The notes beneath the pieces were generated by a model. The model had not been told where the DNA came from. It searched no databases and was given only the letters and a program-made list of their open reading frames with translations. From the NCBI GenBank assembly GCA_016927675.1, contig JAFGMF010000015.1:1-6164 (forward strand): a stretch of DNA of 6,164 nucleotides, given 5' to 3'. The translations under genes and the position numbers were made by a program. The DNA is from Candidatus Cloacimonadota bacterium (GTDB taxonomy: Bacteria; Cloacimonadota; Cloacimonadia; Cloacimonadales; TCS61). Of this stretch, positions 1-4,784 are shown piece after piece (the stretch's first letter is position 1; each line of letters opens with the position of its first letter).

Positions 1-827
1 GGTGCTTTCTCTTCAAAAACCAGCTCCGCTTCCTTGACCGGGCTTTCCTCAACCACTTCAAGGATAATTTCTTCCTCAACAACTGGTTCCGGCTCTTCTA
101 CAACTTCGACAACTTTCACAGGTTCAGCAACTTCTACAGGAGTAACAACTGGAAGTTCGGGAATTACCTGAACAACAGCTTTCTTTACCTCAGAATCCTG
201 TTTGCAGGTGAAGATGAAGTTAATACCTAATCGTGCTTCAATGATCCCGGAATGTTCATCACCATAGCCTGAAAGGTCTGTTTCGTGTTCGATCAGATAG
301 TTATAACGCAAGCCCAGATCAAGGGATATGGCGTCAGACAGATAATATTGAGCTCCTATCCCCAGCAGAGCGAAAGATTCCCGGTTAACCGAATCACCGA
401 TGATGCTGCCTTCAGGATTGAAGGGTAATAACGTATCATCTTCATCCGTAACATCCCGTAATCCCCAGAAAAGAACCCCCAATCCAGCCGTAAGATACGG
501 TGATAATCTTGAATCTTCCTTCAGATAATAACGGGCACTAACACTGAATGGATAAAGATAAGTTCGATATGAAATATTATCTTCATCCTCGCCGGGTCTC
601 GTCCAACCGGCACTGAGTGAAAAATCCAGACCGAATCTGTCGGTGAATAAATGACCGAAATTAAACCCACCCCAGGTTTTAAACTGGCTGGATTCATCAC
701 CACCCATCATCTGAATCCCACTCAAATGCAAACCAAAATGACTCTGCCCTGCCATATTTTGAGCATGAACAGATTGTGGAATAAGAAAGACGGAAATAAT
801 AATTGAAAATAACAAAGCTCTTTTCAT
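1..827 (-). CDS. OmpA-like outer-membrane beta-barrel protein, 3'-truncated by window edge
   Basis: The frame is open from ATG at 827 to the left edge (275 full codons, no stop), so the C-terminus lies outside the window. Residues 1-22 form a signal peptide: MKR, a hydrophobic core (ALLFSIIISVFLI), then a VHA cleavage site before Gln23. Residues about 28-207 alternate polar and aromatic or hydrophobic residues with many Gly and Tyr, and contain short strands such as SVSARYYL, YLTAGLGVLFWG, IGAQYYL and LDLGLRYNYL. This is the pattern of an OmpA/OmpW-type eight-stranded barrel. From about residue 212 the chain becomes a Val/Glu/Pro-rich low-complexity linker (VEVAEPVKVVEVVEEPEPVV), as found between barrel and peptidoglycan-binding OmpA C-terminal domain; that domain is not visible here, so its presence is inference. 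The start is chosen because it gives a complete signal peptide and follows a G-rich ribosome binding site. An opacity-type porin without an OmpA domain is the alternative. Confidence 0.85.
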   Translation of the reverse strand, partial: MKRALLFSIIISVFLIPQSVHAQNMAGQSHFGLHLSGIQMMGGDESSQFKTWGGFNFGHLFTDRFGLDFSLSAGWTRPGEDEDNISYRTYLYPFSVSARYYLKEDSRLSPYLTAGLGVLFWGLRDVTDEDDTLLPFNPEGSIIGDSVNRESFALLGIGAQYYLSDAISLDLGLRYNYLIEHETDLSGYGDEHSGIIEARLGINFIFTCKQDSEVKKAVVQVIPELPVVTPVEVAEPVKVVEVVEEPEPVVEEEIILEVVEESPVKEAELVFEEKA

Positions 828-840
828 AATCCTCCCCCCT
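828..840 (-). promoter_or_regulatory. Ribosome binding site of the OmpA-like gene
   Basis: Read on the minus strand this is AGGGGGGAGG, then ATT, then the ATG at 827. The GGAGG end sits only 3 nt from the start, while the upstream AGGGG part has more usual spacing. It supports the start at 827 over the later in-frame Met25, which would cut off the signal peptide. Confidence 0.7.
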
Positions 841-885
841 CTTTTTTCGACTCATCCTGTCATATCCAGAACATTTATCTTAATG

Positions 886-901
886 AATATCCATAGATAT
901 T
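886..901. promoter_or_regulatory. Possible operator: AATATC-N4-GATATT dyad
   Basis: AATATC (886-891), spacer CATA, GATATT (896-901) is a perfect 6-bp dyad with a 4-nt spacer, about 60 bp upstream of the OmpA-like start. Further copies of the same half-site occur at 923-928 and 1021-1026 in the same divergent region. The spacing and repetition would suit a dimeric regulator, but the region is AT-rich and chance cannot be excluded. Confidence 0.25.
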
Positions 902-1053
902 TTAACAAATTTGCATTATTTGAATATCTAAAATCATACAATTATAAGTCAATTATTTTATTTTTTCCCCTTTACTTGACAGATTCAGGCAGGATTATTT
1001 GTTCAGAAAAGATTACTTGAAATATCCATGAAACATTATTTTTTAAAAGGGGT

Positions 1054-1200
1054 ATGATTGAACCGAAAACCTTTTCCCATACCAGTCCTCATTCCAACGG
1101 TCTCGTTGGATTACCAGATATCTCCTTCCGCGGACATAACTCGTTGTCTGTTCAAGCAGAGAATTTAAACAAGACTGAAATCGAAGAAAAAAGGTTCTAA
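1054..1200 (+). CDS. Doubtful 48-residue ORF in the leader of the GH20 gene
   Basis: ATG at 1054 opens a 48-codon frame ending in TAA at 1198-1200, in the same frame as the GH20 gene and 3 nt before its ATG. A purine run AAAAGGGG lies immediately upstream, but only 1 nt separates it from the ATG, which is too close for a normal ribosome binding site. The peptide (MIEPKTFSHTSPHSNG at its start, EIEEKRF at its end) has no signal peptide, membrane segment or recognisable family motif. It could be a small upstream peptide translationally coupled to the GH20 gene, or simply an open stretch in an untranslated leader. I favour the latter. Confidence 0.15.
   Translation: MIEPKTFSHTSPHSNGLVGLPDISFRGHNSLSVQAENLNKTEIEEKRF
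1093..1110 (+). other. Hairpin in the 5' leader of the GH20-PNGase operon
   Basis: TCCAACG (1093-1099), loop GTCT, CGTTGGA (1104-1110) is a perfect 7-bp stem with a tetraloop. A second possible stem pairs GGTATG (1051-1056) with CATACC (1078-1083), and an 8-bp palindrome TCCGCGGA lies at 1127-1134. No T-run follows the hairpin, so it is not a terminator. It may be part of a structured leader; no known riboswitch was recognised. Confidence 0.35.
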
Positions 1201-1203
1201 TAC

Positions 1204-2739
1204 ATGAAAAAAGATGATCCCATCCTGCCCCTGATCCCTTATCCCGCTCTTGTTCGTTTTGGATCAGGTAAGTTCGCCTTATCTGCAGAATTTGATCTAA
1301 CCTCTCCACCCGGCATCCCCGGAGTGGACTTTTTCAAAGAACAGCTTGTACTATTGCGTCCAAACAGCAGATTCACAAGCAGCAAAAGCCAGCAAAATAT
1401 TACCAGGATAATACTTCGGATCTACAAAGATATTTCTCCTAAAGAGGAAGCTTACAAACTTCTGATCGACAATGGCAAAATATTCATTACATCACCATCT
1501 GATAAAGGTTTATTTGCAGGATGTATTACGCTTTTACAATTGCTTTCCCATTTTAAACATACTATGCCAAACCTGGAAATCATAGATTATCCCAGGTTCG
1601 AATGGCGCGGATTGCATCTGGACGTGAGCCGTCATTTTTTCAAGGTAGAATTTATCAAAAAATATCTCGATCTGATGGCACTGCATAAGTTGAATCGTTT
1701 TCACTGGCATTTAACAGATGATAACGGCTGGCGTCTAGAAATAAAAAAATATCCCGGTCTGACTGAAATTTCCTCCTGGCGGGAAGATCTGGAAGATTAT
1801 CCCTGGAGAGAAAGAGATCTTCACCAGGGAAAGAGCAAAAGAAAATATGGGGGATTTTATTCTCAGGAAGATGTCAGAGAGATTGTTTGCCATGCGGCTG
1901 AAAGAAACATTGAGATAATTCCTGAGATTGAAATGCCGGGTCATTCCCGGGAAGTTTTTGCCGCCTATCCGCAGTTTTCCTGCACCGGTAAAAAGCTGAC
2001 AGTCGCCCCGGGAGGATACTGGCCAAATTGCGATATTTTCTGTGCTGGTAAAGAAGAGACTTTTCATTTCCTGCAAAATATCCTCGCCGAAGTCATCGAA
2101 CTTTTCCCGTCACCCTGGATCCATCTGGGCGGTGATGAAGTTGACCGGTCAAGATGGCATGAATGTGAAGATTGTCAGCTCAGGATAAATACAGAGCATT
2201 TGAAGGATGAAGTTCAACTGCAGAGTTATTTTCTCAGGCAAATAGGAAATTTTCTGAAAGAAAATGATAAGCAATATCTGGGTTGGGATGAAATCTTCGA
2301 AAGCACGATACCATCAGAAACGATTATCATGTGCTGGCAGAATGACGGCATCTCGGCAGCTGAACAAGCAGTAAGCAGAGGTAATCGGGTAATCCTATGT
2401 CCAAACCGGAAATTATATTTTGACTGGCATCAGACTGATGCTGCAAATGAACCGGGCGCTTTCGGGGTTACTACTCTCGAACAGGTATATGATTATAATC
2501 CGGAAACAGTGAACATGACAGCTTCACAAAAAAAACTTATCCTCGGGATCCAGGCTAATCTCTGGACGGAATTCATAGCCACTCCAAAGCAGGCAGAGTA
2601 CATGGCTTATCCGCGGACTTGTGCACTGGCTGAAGCTGCCTGGTCGGAGCCGGCGGTAAAAGATTATTCCTCTTTTCTCCACAGATTACAATATCATAAA
2701 AAATTATTGGCTGAAATGCAGGTAAATTTCCATAAATAA
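1204..2739 (+). CDS. GH20 beta-N-acetylhexosaminidase, no signal peptide
   Basis: This 511-residue protein is predicted to remove terminal beta-linked GlcNAc or GalNAc from glycans by the substrate-assisted retaining mechanism of glycoside hydrolase family 20. Residues about 5-127 match the small N-terminal GH20b domain, opening with LPLIPYP. The TIM barrel spans about 130-485. Visible signatures are FEWRGLHLDVSRHFF (Arg135, Asp140), NRFHWHLTDDNGWR (164-177), IIPEIEMPGHS (238-248) and the catalytic HLGGDE with the Asp311-Glu312 dyad. Active-site Trp361 (GWDE), Trp378, the Tyr405-x-Asp407 pair, and Trp454/Glu456 (QANLWTE) are also present, so the enzyme looks active. The start is fixed by an in-frame TAA only 3 nt upstream and an AAAAGG site ending 9 nt before the ATG. 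The N-terminus (MKKDDPILPL) has no hydrophobic segment, unusual for a GH20 from this group, and points to a cytoplasmic enzyme. It is followed after 18 bp by the PNGase F-like gene, presumably as one operon. Confidence 0.95.
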   Translation: MKKDDPILPLIPYPALVRFGSGKFALSAEFDLTSPPGIPGVDFFKEQLVLLRPNSRFTSSKSQQNITRIILRIYKDISPKEEAYKLLIDNGKIFITSPSDKGLFAGCITLLQLLSHFKHTMPNLEIIDYPRFEWRGLHLDVSRHFFKVEFIKKYLDLMALHKLNRFHWHLTDDNGWRLEIKKYPGLTEISSWREDLEDYPWRERDLHQGKSKRKYGGFYSQEDVREIVCHAAERNIEIIPEIEMPGHSREVFAAYPQFSCTGKKLTVAPGGYWPNCDIFCAGKEETFHFLQNILAEVIELFPSPWIHLGGDEVDRSRWHECEDCQLRINTEHLKDEVQLQSYFLRQIGNFLKENDKQYLGWDEIFESTIPSETIIMCWQNDGISAAEQAVSRGNRVILCPNRKLYFDWHQTDAANEPGAFGVTTLEQVYDYNPETVNMTASQKKLILGIQANLWTEFIATPKQAEYMAYPRTCALAEAAWSEPAVKDYSSFLHRLQYHKKLLAEMQVNFHK

Positions 2740-2747
2740 AAGATATT

Positions 2748-2752
2748 AAGGA
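2748..2752 (+). promoter_or_regulatory. Ribosome binding site of the PNGase F-like gene
   Basis: AAGGA in the 18-bp gap after the GH20 stop. It is 5 nt from the first ATG (2758) and 8 nt from the second, adjacent ATG (2761). The second has the more usual spacing, so translation may begin at Met2; the difference does not affect the signal peptide. Confidence 0.6.
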
Positions 2753-2757
2753 TAATC

Positions 2758-4413
2758 ATGATGAAAATGTTAAAATATCATAATGAAAAAATTAAACTAG
2801 GGTTGATTATTCTGTTGATATTCAATTTTAAACTTGGGGCAGTTATATTTGATTTTGAAACCCAAAATGATGAGATTATCCTGAGAGGAAATGGAAACGG
2901 ATCTGGTCCTTCAATAGATAATGGATTTCTGAAGCTGATTGATGGAGGAAGAGAGAAAAATCAGCAGAACCATGTTATTTTCCCGGTGGATGAACAGGGA
3001 ATACATCGAATCTGGGAAATTGATTTCAGGATGTATATCACTCGCGGAGCTGAAGGTTGCGGAATAGCACTGATCAACACGGATATTTTCACTGATGATT
3101 CACTGGCATTGAACATGGCAAAATGGCAGGAACCAGCATTCGATAGATCATTCTGCCTTGGTTTCGATATTTATAATCCTCCAACCAGTCACTGGTTTGA
3201 TGAATTTGGTAATTTTTACGACCGTCCTCAACGGGAAATTTCTCTGCACTGGGATGATCAGGAAATAGTGAAAGTCATCTCTCCCTTTGAATTCAGAGCT
3301 GATCCGGCGGGAGAAGATGATTTCCTTCAATACCTACTCAGGATCGAATATCTGGTTGGCGGAGCAGAAATTTCCCTCCTGATAGATGATAATCAAGTAT
3401 TTGATCGCTATTTTATCCCCGGAATGCAAACATATCCTTTCCGACTCTCAGCTGGAGCTCAGACATCCGAATTGACAACAACGGTTTACCTGGATGATAT
3501 CCGGATAAATCTGATCGAACCTGCGGATCCTCCACAAAAACCAATACTGATAAATGCCGTTGTAGATCAGCCTATCTTTATCGATACCCGTGATTCCAGC
3601 CATCAGGTAGAATTTCCCCGTGAAAATTCTGATTTCGGACGAGTGATCATGAATCTCTCACTGGGAGAAATGCCCGGCGGATATGATCCCTGGGACAAGG
3701 GCGGAGCTGTTTATCTTAATGAGGGTTCAACCCGTTATGAACTCTGCCGGTTTATCACACCGTATGGACGGGGTTATGTCTGGAAGGTAGATGTGACAGA
3801 TTTTCTACCGCTTTTTAAAGGAAGAAAACAACTTGATCTGCATGTTGACACCTGGATGAAGAAAGAAGAGGATCCTATGATGCAGAAAGGGTGGGTCACA
3901 GATATTGATTTCGAGTTCTATCATGGCTCTCCGATCAGAAAACCAATCGCAATCAGAAACATCTGGAACGGTTTTCATGAATACGGTAATCCTGAAAATC
4001 CACTGACGGAAAATCTTCCTGCGCAAAATATCCGGATCCCGGAACAGACATCTTCTGCCCGTTTGAGAATAGTCGTTACTGGTCATGGCATGTATCCAAA
4101 CGATTTGAATGCCGGTGAATTCATGCTGGCCGGAAGAACTGTGCTGATCAATGACCGGAGATATGAAAACCTTCTCTGGAAAACAGACTGCTACCTGAAT
4201 CCCTGTCGACCTCAGGGAGGAACCTGGAAATTCGACAGAGCCGGCTGGGCACCTGGCAGCATTGTTATGCCTTGGCTGATAGAGCTCGATAATATTGTTC
4301 CTGGTGATACTCTTAACCTGGAATATCTGCCGGATCAGTATCTGAACAGTAGCGAAGGTGATCATTTCAGAGCTCATCACTGGTTTGAAAGTCAGATAAT
4401 TTTTTATAGATAA
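2758..4413 (+). CDS. Exported lectin-like / PNGase F-type peptide-N-glycosidase fusion
   Basis: Predicted to cut the bond between Asn and the first GlcNAc of N-glycans, releasing the whole glycan. Residues 1-28 look like a Sec signal peptide (basic start, core LGLIILLIF, end KLGA). Residues about 29-252 are beta-rich, from FDFE to VYLDDIRI, with an inner FCLGFDIYNP, and resemble a concanavalin A-like or L-type lectin jelly roll; this assignment is tentative. Residues about 268-392 match the PNGase F N domain (PWDKGGAVYL, CRFITPY, VDVTDF, HVDTW), and about 395-551 the C domain (VTGHG, GEF, TDCYLNP, QGGTW, DRAGW). Aligned by eye to remembered Elizabethkingia PNGase F, catalytic Asp60, Glu118 and Glu206 correspond to Asp313, Asp364 and Glu454. 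The cysteine pairs of that enzyme are not kept: Cys231 maps to Cys478, but its partner is Ala498. There is no type IX sorting domain and no lipobox, so a periplasmic location is plausible. It follows the GH20 gene by 18 bp. Confidence 0.88.
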   Translation: MMKMLKYHNEKIKLGLIILLIFNFKLGAVIFDFETQNDEIILRGNGNGSGPSIDNGFLKLIDGGREKNQQNHVIFPVDEQGIHRIWEIDFRMYITRGAEGCGIALINTDIFTDDSLALNMAKWQEPAFDRSFCLGFDIYNPPTSHWFDEFGNFYDRPQREISLHWDDQEIVKVISPFEFRADPAGEDDFLQYLLRIEYLVGGAEISLLIDDNQVFDRYFIPGMQTYPFRLSAGAQTSELTTTVYLDDIRINLIEPADPPQKPILINAVVDQPIFIDTRDSSHQVEFPRENSDFGRVIMNLSLGEMPGGYDPWDKGGAVYLNEGSTRYELCRFITPYGRGYVWKVDVTDFLPLFKGRKQLDLHVDTWMKKEEDPMMQKGWVTDIDFEFYHGSPIRKPIAIRNIWNGFHEYGNPENPLTENLPAQNIRIPEQTSSARLRIVVTGHGMYPNDLNAGEFMLAGRTVLINDRRYENLLWKTDCYLNPCRPQGGTWKFDRAGWAPGSIVMPWLIELDNIVPGDTLNLEYLPDQYLNSSEGDHFRAHHWFESQIIFYR

Positions 4414-4506
4414 TTGTTTCCAGAATATATCAAGAACTTTTTTTTATATTGAATTGTGAATTATTTTTGCTTCTTTCAATCAGATTTTTATTTGAATAAA
4501 CCGTTC
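4414..4506 (+). other. AT-rich 3' flank of the PNGase F-like gene, weak terminator at best
   Basis: A run of eight T at 4438-4445 follows the stop codon by 24 nt. The only stem before it is GTTTC (4416-4420) against GAAC (4434-4437) with a bulge, too weak to be called a confident intrinsic terminator. No coding signal is seen. Confidence 0.3.
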
Positions 4507-4689
4507 TATCTCCCAAAACTGAAAGGCTTTAAATTCAGTAATCCTGATTTCCTCGCTGCGTAAACCTACTGGGCTGCTTCAGCAAGATAAAATTCCTTAA
4601 TTCGGATGCAGACGAAGTCCTACTTACAGCACTGAAACTACCTGAAGCATCTTCCTTAAAATCCTTTCAGGTTTTTATAACGGGAGATA
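4507..4689. repeat. Imperfect long inverted repeat, candidate MITE or structured RNA
   Basis: The left arm (4507-4532) begins TATCTCCC, then AAAAC, TGAAAGG and TTTAA. The right arm (4656-4689), read in reverse complement, has the same four blocks in the same order: TATCTCCC, AAAAC, TGAAAGG and TTTAA. They are separated by a 6-nt insertion (GTTATA) and single extra or changed bases. About 25 pairs form. Nested inside, TGCTTCAG (4575-4582) pairs with CTGAAGCA (4642-4649), and a small GCTG-CTT-CAGC hairpin lies at 4573-4583. All frames are interrupted by stops, so the element does not encode a protein. Both outer ends are TA, which could be a TA target duplication as made by Tc1/mariner-IS630-type elements, but two bases are weak evidence. 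A structured non-coding RNA or mRNA 3' end is the alternative. Confidence 0.55.
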
Positions 4690-4732
4690 AGATATTCTTT
4701 CCTAAACTTGAATAATATGAAAAAGATTGGAT

Positions 4733-4770
4733 AAAAAAAAACTTCCGAAGCTGTAATCAACTTCGGAAGT
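4733..4770 (-). terminator. Rho-independent terminator of the GLUG-repeat gene
   Basis: ACTTCCGAAG (4741-4750) and CTTCGGAAGT (4761-4770) form a perfect 10-bp stem with a 10-nt loop. On the minus strand it is followed directly by eight T (the A-run at 4733-4740). It begins 14 nt after the stop codon of the minus-strand gene. No T-run follows on the plus strand, so it should act in one direction only. Confidence 0.93.
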
Positions 4771-4784
4771 GTATTATCATGGAA

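Larger units (their letters stand above)
841..1203. other. Divergent intergenic region between the OmpA-like gene and the GH20 operon
   Basis: No convincing gene lies here. Roughly 870-965 is very AT-rich and is the likely promoter zone for one or both divergent units. From about 1050 to the GH20 start the base composition becomes more balanced, with several small dyads, and looks like a transcribed leader. A TTGACA occurs at 976-981 on the plus strand but no good -10 hexamer follows at 15-19 nt. On the minus strand TTGACT (952-947) has only poor -10 candidates. The octamer TTACTTGA occurs twice on the plus strand (972-979 and 1013-1020). No TAnnTTTG Bacteroidetes-type -7 box was found. Promoters are therefore not called individually. 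Confidence 0.5.

Noticed and set aside
521..703. 60-codon minus-strand frame within the OmpA-like gene
   Set aside because: It is out of frame with the beta-barrel coding sequence, which has the signal peptide and ribosome binding site.
976..981. TTGACA as a sigma-70 -35 box for the GH20 operon
   Set aside because: No acceptable -10 hexamer lies 15-19 nt downstream, and -35 consensus matches are common by chance.
1043..1309. 88-codon minus-strand open frame overlapping the GH20 start
   Set aside because: It covers the leader and the first codons of a well-supported gene, has no good ribosome binding site or recognisable motif, and is best seen as an antisense shadow.
1735..2076. 113-codon minus-strand frame inside the GH20 gene
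   Set aside because: It lies opposite the conserved GH20 catalytic domain and is an antisense shadow.
3805..4380. 191-codon minus-strand frame inside the PNGase F-like gene
   Set aside because: It lies wholly opposite conserved PNGase F domain sequence and shows no motif of its own.
4733..4770. Bidirectional terminator serving the PNGase F-like gene as well
   Set aside because: On the plus strand the stem is preceded by A-residues but is followed by GTATTATCAT, with no T-run.
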